Source: Nostoc sphaeroides (lineage in GTDB: Bacteria; Cyanobacteriota; Cyanobacteriia; Cyanobacteriales; Nostocaceae). From it: a stretch of 64,000 bases of DNA. The stretch is taken from contig NZ_CP031941.1 in assembly GCF_003443655.1 (NCBI RefSeq), positions 4,958,501 through 5,022,500 of the forward strand, written 5' to 3'. The translations under genes were made by a program, and so were the position numbers. Shown piece by piece: positions 23,703 to 31,448 of the stretch. The notes under the pieces were generated by a model. That model had not been told where the DNA came from and ran no database searches. It was given only the letters and a program-made list of their open reading frames with translations. Each line of letters opens with the position of its first letter. The first letter of the stretch is position 1.

Positions 23703-24146
23703 GTGATGCACATAAATAATAGATTTCCTATTAATCCTTCATTTCTTCAAGGGCTACGAGTACTACTTGTAGATAATGATGTCAATTTCTGCAATTCGTT
23801 GACGCCGATGTTGCAATCCTATGGTGTGAGCGTGCAAGCGGCATTTTTAGGAGAGCAAGCTCTGGAAATATTTGTGCAATGGCAACCTGATGTCCTCTTG
23901 AATGGTATTTCCTCGCCAAAGGAGGATGGTTATGCTCTGATTCACCAAGTAAGAACACTTGCGGGAGAGCGAGGGAAAGTAGTACCAGCGATCGCTCTGA
24001 CAAACACTGTAACAGAAGATATGTATCAACGTGCTCTTTTAGCTGGGTTTAGTCTATGCGTTGCTAAACCCATAGTTGTTGATGATTTTGTTGCTGTACT
24101 TGGCATTTTAGCAATTGCTAATAATCCTCATACTCATGATAACTAG
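23703..24146 (+). CDS. Degenerate stand-alone receiver (pseudo-receiver) protein
   Basis: 147 residues with a CheY-like fold: VLLVDNDVNF, then QPDVLLNGISSPKEDGYALIHQVRTL, then PAIALTNT and CVAKPI. Compared with the sister receiver at 28356 (DVLLADIGMPEEDGF), the phospho-acceptor Asp is replaced: the aligned residue is Gly68, preceded by Asn67. One of the usual two acidic residues near the start is lost (DND), while the Lys of AKPI remains. It therefore probably cannot be phosphorylated in the normal way. It lies upstream of the CheB/CheR kinase, with a small ORF between. A role as a constitutive or ligand-controlled binding module is inference. Confidence 0.85.
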   Translation: MMHINNRFPINPSFLQGLRVLLVDNDVNFCNSLTPMLQSYGVSVQAAFLGEQALEIFVQWQPDVLLNGISSPKEDGYALIHQVRTLAGERGKVVPAIALTNTVTEDMYQRALLAGFSLCVAKPIVVDDFVAVLGILAIANNPHTHDN

Positions 24147-24287
24147 CTTTAATTAATGTTTTATATATATATAGTAGTCTAACTTTTGACAAGTAATAAT
24201 ATGGATCATTTATTAGTGGAGATATTTTTTTGTGAACGCTTCTAATAAATTTGATAAACGATAAAATTAATTTCAGGAGTTATCCAA

Positions 24288-24386
24288 ATGTATATTTTCA
24301 CTCAATTACTTTTGCTTTTAAGCAGCGGAATTATTGGTATTGTATTTATTCTAGCTTCTTATTTATTGGCACTGACTTGGATTTAG
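24288..24386 (+). CDS. Small single-span membrane protein (32 aa)
   Basis: ATG at 24288 is preceded by caggagttatccaa, a strong ribosome site (AGGAG, 8 bases). The product MYIFTQLLLLLSSGIIGIVF... ends SYLLALTWI and is one hydrophobic helix with almost no charge. It does not match a photosystem or cytochrome b6f small subunit that I can recall. Being so short, it could be chance, but the ribosome site and uniform hydrophobicity favour a real membrane miniprotein. It lies between the pseudo-receiver and the CheB/CheR kinase. Confidence 0.5.
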   Translation: MYIFTQLLLLLSSGIIGIVFILASYLLALTWI

Positions 24387-24502
24387 GAAACTTAGATTGT
24401 TTATATGATTTGCTAAACTATTATTAAATACAGCGCAAGTACGTAAACTGACCTAAAATATAAACCTGTTCTGCTAAACCGTTGCAGTGCTAAAATCATT
24501 CT

Positions 24503-27500
24503 ATGACATCCGATCAACCCTCTGAGCAACTTGTATCTGAATCTACCGCTACTGAAGTGTTCGACGTAGAGCAACAAGACAATAAAGATACTTTATTTCC
24601 CATCGTTGGCATTGCGGCTTCTGCGGGTGGATTAGAGGCATTTACGCAGTTACTCAAACATTTGCTTACCGATACAGGGATGGCATTTGTGCTGATTCAA
24701 CACTTAGATCCTAACCACAAGAGTCTGTTGAGCGAGATTCTGGCAAGAACAACTACAATGCCCGTCACTGAAGTGCGAGATGGCGTGACTGTGGAACCTA
24801 ACAAGGTCTACATTATTCCGCCCAACACTAAGATGATGCTGTCTGGTGGGGTGTTGCAACTCACGCCGCGAGAGAAAATTCAGGGTAAATATATGCCTGC
24901 TGATGCGTTCTTTACTTCATTGGCAGCAGATCGAGGGCACAAAGCGATCGCAGTTGTTCTATCTGGAGCAGATGGAGATGGTTCACTAGGGCTGAAGGCA
25001 ATCAAGGCAGCTGGAGGCGTGACTTTTGCTCAGTGTGAAGACACGGCAAAATTCGATAGTATGCCCAATACTGCTGTTGCTACCGGGAATGTGGATTTTG
25101 TGCTACCGCCGCAAAAAATCGCCGAGGAACTGGTAAACCTCAGTCGCAATCCTTTTATTTCTAACTCTTTGCCAGCGATCGCGGTTGAGAAGTTGCCCGA
25201 ACAGGGAGATGCCCTGGCGACTATATTTGTATTACTGCGATCGCAAACTGGCGTTGACTTCAGCCACTACAAACCCAACACCCTCGATCGCCGAATCCAG
25301 AGGCGAATGCTGTTGTATAAACTAGAACCCTTGGAGGATTATGCCGAGTATTTGCAAAACAATCCCAGTGAAGTCAAGGCGCTCTATGAAGAAATTCTGA
25401 TCCATGTAACCCATTTTTTCCGCGATCCTGAAGCATTTGAAGTGTTGAAAGAGCAAGTCTTTCCTAGCATCATCGAAAACAAATCAGCAGAGTTGCCGAT
25501 TCGGATTTGGGTAGCTGGATGTTCGACGGGTGAAGAAGTGTATTCCATCGCTATCTCCTTGCTGGAGTTTTTGTCAAATAAAGTCACCTCGCCGCCGATC
25601 CAAATTTTTGCCACAGACATCAGCGAGATTGCGATTGACAAAGCAAGAGCGGGTATTTATGCAGAGAATCAAATGGTGGAAGTCTCACCAGAGAGCCGCC
25701 GCCGATTTTTTAATGCCCTTGAGGGCGGTGGATATCAAATTAACAAAGCTGTCCGCGAAGTGTGTGTGTTTGCTAGGCAAGACTTGGGCAGCGATCCCCC
25801 TTTTTCTAACTTAGATTTAATTAGCTGCCGGAATGTATTGATTTACTTAGACGAAACGTTGCAAAAACGGATATTGCCCATCTTTCATTACAGTCTTAAT
25901 CCGACTGGCTTCTTGCTGCTAGGGACTTCAGAAAGCACAGGTAAATATTCGGATTTGTTTATTCAGATTGACAAAAAGTATAAAATCTATAGTAAAAAGC
26001 TAACTGGAGTTCGTCCAACTTTTTCGTTCATTACCAGCAATTATCCGATAGTAAAAGTGGACGAATCAAAGCCGAACAATGAGAATCCATCGGATGAGTT
26101 GGATTTAGAGAAAAAAACTGACCAACTAATCTTGAATCGCTATGCCCCAGTGGGTGTAGTGATCAACGACAAGATGGAGGTGCTGCAATTTCGGGGAGAA
26201 ATCGATCTCTACCTCAAACTTGTACCTGGGAAACCGAGTCTTAACTTATTCAAAATGGTGCGCGAGGGTTTGCTTATCGAGCTACGCGCCACAATTTATC
26301 AGGCACAACGGCAAAAAATTCTGGTTAGAAGAGAAGGGTTACGCATTGAAGAGGGCGATATTGCAAAAATCATCAATCTTGAGGTGATTCCATTCAAGCC
26401 TGGAACTGAGAAAGAACTCTACTTTGTGGTTTTATTTGAATCAGCCCCACCCACAATTAACAACCCCAGCACAGTAAATCCTGAGAGCGAAGATCAGTCA
26501 GACTTAGCGCAGGAGATTGTTCGGCTCAGGCAAGAAATCGCAAGCGCCATCCAAGAGCGGACTGCAACTCAAGAATATCTCCAAGCAGTGATCCAAGAGC
26601 AGGAGCATATCAATCAAGACCTGAAAGTTGCCAATGAAGAAATCCTCTCTAGTAATGAAGAGTTGCAAAGCACCAATGAGGAGCTAGAAACTGCTAAAGA
26701 AGAGATTCAAGCAACCAACGAAGAACTCAACACCACTAATGAAGAACTTCGTAGTCGAAATATGGAATTACACCAAGTTAATAACGATCTGACGAATTTA
26801 CTTGCCAGTATTAATATTCCCATTTTGATATTGACTTTGGATTTACGCATTCGACGTTTTACGCCAATGGCGCAGCGACTTTTCAATTTGATTCCCACCG
26901 ATGCTGGACGACCTTTGAGCGACATCAGAGCAAATCTTGATGTTCCTGAGTTAGAAACTATAATTTTGGAGGTTCTTGACACACTCAGCATCAAAGAATT
27001 AGAAGTCCGAACTCTAGGGGGACATTGGTACAACCTCCGCATCCGTCCTTATCGCACTACAGAAAACAAGATTGACGGTGTAGTGTTGGTGTTAATAGAT
27101 ATTGATGGTCTTAAACGCAATGCAGAAAGCTTAGAACAAGCCCGGAATTACGCTGAAGCGATTGTGGAGACGGTACAAGTGCCGTTAATCGTCCTTGATT
27201 CTGATTTCCGGGTGAACAAAGCCAATCGCTCGTTTTATGAAACATTTCAGGTTTCACCATCAGAGACAGCCCAATCTCTGATTTTTGAACTAGGGAACGG
27301 TCAATGGAACCTGCCCGGATTGCGATCGCTCTTAGAAGACATTCTCGCCAACGATACCACTATTCAAAACTTGGAGGTAGAGCATCGTTTTGAGCAGATT
27401 GGGCAGAAAACCATGCTGCTCAATGGTTGGAAAATTATTCAACAGGGAGAGGCTCAAATGATTTTGCTGGCGATTCAAGATATCAGCGATCGCAAGCAGT

Positions 27501-28273
27501 TTGAATTAGAGCGATCTAAGCTTCTAGCACAAGAGCAGTCAGCCCGTCAACAGGCGGAAATTGCCAACCGAGCCAAAGATGAATTCCTGTCGAACCTCTC
27601 CCATGAACTTCGTAACCCGCTCAATACTATACTGGGCTGGGCGCAACTTTTCCGCACCCGCAATTTAAATTCTTCAGCAGTCATTCGGGCCTGGGAAGTG
27701 ATCGAGCGGAGTGCTAGAGTGCAAGCTCAGTTAATCGATGATATGCTGGATATCTCGCGGATTACGAGTGGCAAGCTTCATTTAAACACTCGTCTAATCG
27801 ATCTAGTTTCAGTAGTGAATGCCGCCATTGAGTCTATCGAATTTTCCGCAGAGGCGAAAAGCATTGAAATTGTTTCAGAGTTGAACTCGGCGACAGTTGT
27901 CGGAGATTTTGACCGTTTACAGCAAGTTCTGTGGAATTTACTTTCTAATGCCATTAAGTTCACTCCAGCCGGTGGGCGAGTGGGAATTATGCTCGAAGCT
28001 GTATATGCTCACGCTGAACTTCGAGTCAGCGACACAGGAATTGGCATCCGGGAAGACTTGCTGCCTTATGTTTTCGATCGCTTCCGCCAAGGAGATTCCA
28101 GCAGCAGCAAAACAACTCAGGGACTTGGATTAGGCTTGTCAATCGTCCGTCATATTGTAGAACTTCACGGTGGAACAGTTCAAGCGCAAAGTCCAGGCGA
28201 GGGACTAGGAACCACGATCGCCATCAGGCTGCCTCTGCGCTTAAAGCCACCAGAAATTACACCGCCAACTTAA
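24503..28273 (+). CDS. CheB-CheR-PAS hybrid sensor histidine kinase
   Basis: 1256 residues. CheB methylesterase domain about 30-220 with the triad Ser40 (GIAASAGG), His67 (IQHLDP) and Asp157 (LSGADGDGS). CheR methyltransferase domain about 240-500 (KPNTLDRRIQRRM, WVAGCSTGEEVYS, LISCRNVLIYL). A long Glu/Asn coiled coil (about 650-760, SSNEELQSTNEEL) precedes two PAS-like domains. HisKA follows (LSNLSHELRNPLN) with HATPase_c (NAIKFTPAGG, DTGIGI, GLGLGLSIVRHIVELHGG). Such fusions lack chemoreceptors and are thought to sense through PAS. The stop at 28271 is followed at once by a receiver frame (see 28356), suggesting the protein once ended in REC. Confidence 0.93.
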   Translation: MTSDQPSEQLVSESTATEVFDVEQQDNKDTLFPIVGIAASAGGLEAFTQLLKHLLTDTGMAFVLIQHLDPNHKSLLSEILARTTTMPVTEVRDGVTVEPNKVYIIPPNTKMMLSGGVLQLTPREKIQGKYMPADAFFTSLAADRGHKAIAVVLSGADGDGSLGLKAIKAAGGVTFAQCEDTAKFDSMPNTAVATGNVDFVLPPQKIAEELVNLSRNPFISNSLPAIAVEKLPEQGDALATIFVLLRSQTGVDFSHYKPNTLDRRIQRRMLLYKLEPLEDYAEYLQNNPSEVKALYEEILIHVTHFFRDPEAFEVLKEQVFPSIIENKSAELPIRIWVAGCSTGEEVYSIAISLLEFLSNKVTSPPIQIFATDISEIAIDKARAGIYAENQMVEVSPESRRRFFNALEGGGYQINKAVREVCVFARQDLGSDPPFSNLDLISCRNVLIYLDETLQKRILPIFHYSLNPTGFLLLGTSESTGKYSDLFIQIDKKYKIYSKKLTGVRPTFSFITSNYPIVKVDESKPNNENPSDELDLEKKTDQLILNRYAPVGVVINDKMEVLQFRGEIDLYLKLVPGKPSLNLFKMVREGLLIELRATIYQAQRQKILVRREGLRIEEGDIAKIINLEVIPFKPGTEKELYFVVLFESAPPTINNPSTVNPESEDQSDLAQEIVRLRQEIASAIQERTATQEYLQAVIQEQEHINQDLKVANEEILSSNEELQSTNEELETAKEEIQATNEELNTTNEELRSRNMELHQVNNDLTNLLASINIPILILTLDLRIRRFTPMAQRLFNLIPTDAGRPLSDIRANLDVPELETIILEVLDTLSIKELEVRTLGGHWYNLRIRPYRTTENKIDGVVLVLIDIDGLKRNAESLEQARNYAEAIVETVQVPLIVLDSDFRVNKANRSFYETFQVSPSETAQSLIFELGNGQWNLPGLRSLLEDILANDTTIQNLEVEHRFEQIGQKTMLLNGWKIIQQGEAQMILLAIQDISDRKQFELERSKLLAQEQSARQQAEIANRAKDEFLSNLSHELRNPLNTILGWAQLFRTRNLNSSAVIRAWEVIERSARVQAQLIDDMLDISRITSGKLHLNTRLIDLVSVVNAAIESIEFSAEAKSIEIVSELNSATVVGDFDRLQQVLWNLLSNAIKFTPAGGRVGIMLEAVYAHAELRVSDTGIGIREDLLPYVFDRFRQGDSSSSKTTQGLGLGLSIVRHIVELHGGTVQAQSPGEGLGTTIAIRLPLRLKPPEITPPT

Positions 28274-28355
28274 TTTAGAGCCGAGCCTTTTATCAGAGAC
28301 TCTGGACACATTAGATGGTAAAAATCCACCCCTTACCCTTCAAGGGTTATGCATC

Positions 28356-28736
28356 TTGGCTGTAGACGATCAAGCGGATAGCCGCGATCTGATGAAGTGG
28401 ATGTTAGAAGAGTTTGGGGCTGAAGTAGTAATTGTGACATCGGCAAGGGAAGCGATCGCTGCTTTAACAGAATCTCCTGGCAAATATGATGTGCTTCTAG
28501 CAGATATTGGGATGCCAGAGGAGGATGGTTTTTCCCTGATTCGTCAGGTGAGAGCGCTTGAAGCTGAAGCTGGGGGACAAATTCCAGCAGCAGCAATCAC
28601 TGCCTATGCCACCGAACAAGAGCGGCAAAAAGCAATTGATGCTGGTTTCCAAATGCATCTAGCTAAACCGATTGAGCTGACTGAATTGGTATTGATGATT
28701 GCAAATTTGAGTGGAAGAGGCGCAGATAATTCGTAA
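28356..28736 (+). CDS. Receiver domain, probably split from the upstream kinase by a frameshift
   Basis: 126 residues from a TTG at 28356. The CheY-like domain has VDDQADSR, DVLLADIGMPEEDGF with the phospho-acceptor Asp, ITAYAT and HLAKPI. The frame is open back to 28272, reading NLEPSLLSETLDTLDGKNPP then LTLQGLCILAVDD, a typical linker into REC, but it has no ATG and no ribosome site. Dropping one T from the kinase stop (acttaattt) would fuse kinase and receiver in frame. So it is either a frameshifted C-terminus of a CheB-CheR-kinase-REC protein, a sequencing error, or a separately started protein. Confidence 0.75.
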   Translation: MAVDDQADSRDLMKWMLEEFGAEVVIVTSAREAIAALTESPGKYDVLLADIGMPEEDGFSLIRQVRALEAEAGGQIPAAAITAYATEQERQKAIDAGFQMHLAKPIELTELVLMIANLSGRGADNS

Positions 28737-29040
28737 TACTTCGGCTACGCTCAGTACAAGTTCGTAATTCGTAATTTAGGTACAGAATAAAAAATTTGCT
28801 GTGTCCAGATCCCCGACTTCTCAAAGAAGTCGGGGATCTAATTTTTGACGAATGATTTAGGATTGCTATATCAAATGTCTGAACAAACGTTTGAATTACG
28901 TATAAATTGTATAATCTGCACCTAAAACATTCCAAAGATACAGGTTATATCTTACATTTTTACTTAAAAAGATACATAATATATTTGATTTTTTTTAATA
29001 AAACAGAAGGTATCAACTATTAATTAGAGGAGTCTTACGC
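28737..29040. other. 304-bp gap with a hairpin repeat
   Basis: It holds a cttcggctacgctcagtacaa repeat, TTCGTAAT heptamers and the agatccccgacttct hairpin (28807-28839). After that it is AT-rich leader with a good ribosome site (agaggagtc) for the gene at 29041. Confidence 0.55.
28807..28839. terminator. AGATCCCCGACTTC hairpin, copy 2, possible terminator
   Basis: agatccccgacttct and agaagtcggggatct pair over 14-15 bp with a three-base loop, followed by aattttt. It is about 70 bp after the receiver stop, so it could terminate that transcript. Being a dispersed repeat (6703, 43383), its role may be incidental. Confidence 0.5.
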
Positions 29041-29298
29041 ATGACTGCAACCTTCATGAAGAGGCCTAAGTTTCGTAATACCCAACGGGTGAGCTTTGTT
29101 GGTGGAGAAGGGATTGTACGCAACTACACTCCTGAATCTGGCAAATGGACGTATCTCATTGAGATGGCATTAGGGCTAGAGCCTGACTTTGGCAGAGTTG
29201 GTGCAGAAACGATGATACTCCTTACCGAGGCAGATTTACTTACGACATACAGCGAATTTCAAGCTGGGTGTTGTAAACAATCTCAAACCCCGGCGTAA
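29041..29298 (+). CDS. Conserved-looking hypothetical protein (85 aa)
   Basis: Starts MTATFMKRPKFRNTQRVSF after a strong ribosome site (ttagaggagtcttacgc). The chain is an apparent small beta domain: RVSFVGGEGIVRNYTPESG, WTYLIEMALG, PDFGRVGAETMILLTEADL. This looks like an SH3-like or KOW-like small barrel that binds nucleic acid or protein, but I do not recognise the family. The Cys-Cys near the C-terminus (AGCCKQS) comes just before the end. A second small gene follows about 100 bp downstream. Confidence 0.65.
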   Translation: MTATFMKRPKFRNTQRVSFVGGEGIVRNYTPESGKWTYLIEMALGLEPDFGRVGAETMILLTEADLLTTYSEFQAGCCKQSQTPA

Positions 29299-29398
29299 AG
29301 ACTGTTTTACTTCTTTTAGCGCAGTGGAGCGTAGCTAATTCTGACTGCTGAATTCTGCTGTAAGTAGGTTTTTGATAAGGAGGATGAGAAGGTGGAAA

Positions 29399-29584
29399 AT
29401 GTTTAAATCTACCGATTTAATTCGGGGTAAAATCTACTCTTGCCGAGGGGAACAAATCAAATTTAGCCATCAATCTCATAATCAGAGATTCTTTTTTGTA
29501 AACAGTAGTGGTAAGCACTTGATGTTTACATCCAATTTCATTCAACGAGAACTTTATGAAATCAGAGTCCTAGCAGAACAGTAG
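29399..29584 (+). CDS. Small hypothetical protein (61 aa)
   Basis: I place the start at ATG 29399 (MFKSTDLIRGKIYSCRGEQ) because agaagg lies six bases before it and the sequence reads as a compact beta-rich domain from there. Upstream in-frame starts at 29384 and 29372 (TTG) would add only basic residues encoded by the ribosome-site region. The chain contains FSHQSHNQRFFFVNSSGKHL and ends YEIRVLAEQ. It resembles small SH3-like proteins in pattern only; family not recognised. Possibly transcribed with the gene at 29041. Confidence 0.5.
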   Translation: MFKSTDLIRGKIYSCRGEQIKFSHQSHNQRFFFVNSSGKHLMFTSNFIQRELYEIRVLAEQ

Positions 29585-29594
29585 GGGAAGCTTC

Positions 29595-29720
29595 ATGCAG
29601 CAAGACAACTCTAATTTAGTCAAACAAATCAAAGACTTCAAAACTTATAGTTACTCTTGAGATGAAGTGATCGAAAAATCTAATTTTGACAAACAATTAG
29701 AGCAAGACTTAAATATCATT
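29595..29720 (+). pseudogene. Decayed small ORF cut by a stop and a MITE
   Basis: ATG 29595 reads MQQDNSNLVKQIKDFKTYSYS, then TGA (29658-29660), then in the same frame DEVIEKSNFDKQLEQDLNII up to the start of the MITE at 29721. The continuous charged, helical sequence on both sides of the stop suggests a formerly longer gene in line with the two small genes upstream. Confidence 0.35.
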
Positions 29721-29871
29721 AGGGACTTCCAAGTAAAAAAATATTCCATTGCTATTGTTCACTGTTGACCGTTGACGGTTCACGAATTTTCAGTCAACAG
29801 TCAACAGTCAACAGTCAACAGTCAACAGTCAACAACTTTAATGTGCAATAATTTATTTTTTGGAGTTCCCT
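29721..29871. mobile_element. MITE, AGGGACTTCCAA family, full-length copy
   Basis: 151 bp. Left end agggacttccaagtaaaaaaa, right end ttattttttggagttccct, inverted repeats of about 20 bp with mismatches. The interior has ttcactgttgaccgttgacgg and GTCAACA heptamers (29793-29836). A left-end partial copy is at 18915 and another at 23554. Confidence 0.75.
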
Positions 29872-30073
29872 TAATGCTCATTTTAGCTGGTTATAAATCA
29901 AGTACCAGTCCCTAATATAGCGGTTCTCAGTTGCATAGAATACAGACCTAACAAGAACAGCCCCTTCCCTTCTAGCGTTGGGGAGTAAAATTCAAAGCCT
30001 CTCTCCTAAAAGGCTACGGTGTACACACAAGTCTCTTGATCTGCACCTTTGTTGCATCGCCCTGCACCTTTGT

Positions 30074-30210
30074 CAATACTGTTCGGTTAAGCCTAAAAAA
30101 TAACTCCAATGTAGGTTGGGTTGAGGAACGAAACCCAACATTTTCAGGGATTTGTTGGGTTTCACTAAAGTTCAACCCAACCTACAAATCTTCTTAACCG
30201 AACAGTATTG
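30074..30210. mobile_element. MITE, CAATAC family, copy D, inserted in a tandem repeat, 10-bp duplication
   Basis: 137 bp, ends caatactgttcggttaag and cttaaccgaacagtattg. Flanked exactly by gcacctttgt (30064-30073, 30211-30220). Cargo gtaggttgggttgaggaacg ... aacccaacctac. The host is the 21-bp tandem array, of which one unit is left of the element and the rest right. Confidence 0.85.
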
Positions 30211-30362
30211 GCACCTTTGTTGCATCGACTCGCACATTTGTTGCATCGACTCGCACCTTTGTTGCATCGACTCGCACCTTTGTTGTATCGCCCTGCACCT
30301 TTGTTGCATCGACTCGCACCTTTGTTGTATCGCCCTGCACGTTTGTTGTATCGACTCGCAGG
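30211..30362. repeat. 21-bp tandem repeat array
   Basis: About seven units of ttgcatcgactcgcaccttt(g), with variants ttgtatcgccctgcacctttg. It continues left of the MITE (30040-30073). As 21 is a multiple of three, all frames stay open and give artificial repetitive peptides. No spacers, so not CRISPR. Confidence 0.85.
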
Positions 30363-30470
30363 TGAAATGTGTATTGCTTCCGTTCGAGAAACGCTATAAA
30401 TGCTAGGAGATTTTTAAACAATAGCTGGGATGAATAGCGCTTCATTAGCAGTGAGTAAAAAGGAATTATC

Positions 30471-31398
30471 ATGAGACAACTTGTTATTGCTGAACGCCTA
30501 AGCCTCATTGGTCATATCGTGTCAACAGTATTTGGATTGGTAGGGATATTACTGGTTGTACCTAATGCCCAAGTAATTTTTAACTTATCCAAGGTTGCAC
30601 AAACTGCCATCCAATGGAGTATGGCAGGAGGCGGTGTAGTTTATATGATTTTAGGCGCGGCAGGTGTTTTCTTATATGCCACGCGGACTTTGGGTTTAGG
30701 TCGCGCCTTAGCATTTCTGTTGCCATCTGTATTTATTTCTCTAGGAAGTGAATTACTAGGAACCAGTACTGGTTTTCCATTTGGTCATTATAGTTACCTA
30801 AGCGGTTTAGGTTATAAGATTGCGGGTTTAGTCCCATTTACAATTCCCTTGTCGTGGTTTTATTTGGGATTTGTTTCTTACCTGCTGGCACGCGCAGGTT
30901 TAGAAGTGGACAAAAAACCCAACTTGTGGCGGCATATAAGTGCGATAAGCCTACGGCATGGCTTCGCTTACCGCTTTGGGTGCTTTATTACTAACCTCCT
31001 GGGATTTTGTTCTCGATCCTGCAATGAGTCAAACATCTCTACCCTTTTGGTATTGGCAACAACCAGGCCCCTTCTTTGGAATGCCTTACCAAAACTTTGC
31101 GGGGTGGCTGGGTACTAGCTCAATATTCATGAGTGTGACTGCACTGCTGTGGAGAAACAATCCAATTAACCCGGAGCGATCGCAACTTAATATACCTTTG
31201 GCAGTTTATTTAAGTAACTTTGGTTTCGCTACAGTCATGAGCTTAACATCTGGATTCTTTGTACCCGTGTTGCTAGGCTTGTTGCTGGGTGTAATTCCCG
31301 CAGTGCTGCTGTGGTTGAAAGGCTCATCTACACCTGTTCAAGTTCCCATTGAACCACCAGAAATCTCTGTAGCTAGAGTTAAAGTTACAGCGAAATGA
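30471..31398 (+). pseudogene. cruF: cruF-type carotenoid hydratase gene, frameshifted by a small repeat
   Basis: Two overlapping frames make one protein. The first half (from ATG 30471) has several membrane spans and reads to NLWRHISAI. The second half continues LGALLLTSWDFVLDPAMSQ ... QNFAGWLGTSSIF to 31398. Between them lies the palindromic repeat agcctacggcatggcttcgc plus ttacc (25 bp, about 30946-30970). Removing it restores a single 300-residue frame, the usual CruF length. CruF (DUF422) is an inner-membrane protein that hydrates gamma-carotene in the myxoxanthophyll pathway. An ATG inside the repeat (30958) opens the second half, so two separate fragments might still be made. Confidence 0.88.
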
Positions 31399-31402
31399 AA
31401 GG

Positions 31403-31448
31403 GCATTGGGCATTGGACATTAGGAGTTAGGAGTTAGGAGTTAGGAGT
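31403..31448. repeat. GGGCATT and TTAGGAG heptamers
   Basis: gggcattgggcattgg then taggagttaggagttaggag. It overlaps the last codons of the minus-strand NACHT gene (ends 31441) and separates it from the convergent cruF. Confidence 0.75.

Noticed and set aside
30211..30362. Regular 21-bp repeats resembling a CRISPR array
   Set aside because: Units are directly adjacent with no unique spacers, and no cas genes are near. It is a tandem repeat.
30152..30508. Repetitive ORFs on both strands (CCIDSHL and RLAPLLH types)
   Set aside because: They arise because a 21-bp tandem repeat keeps every frame open. No ribosome site and no domain.
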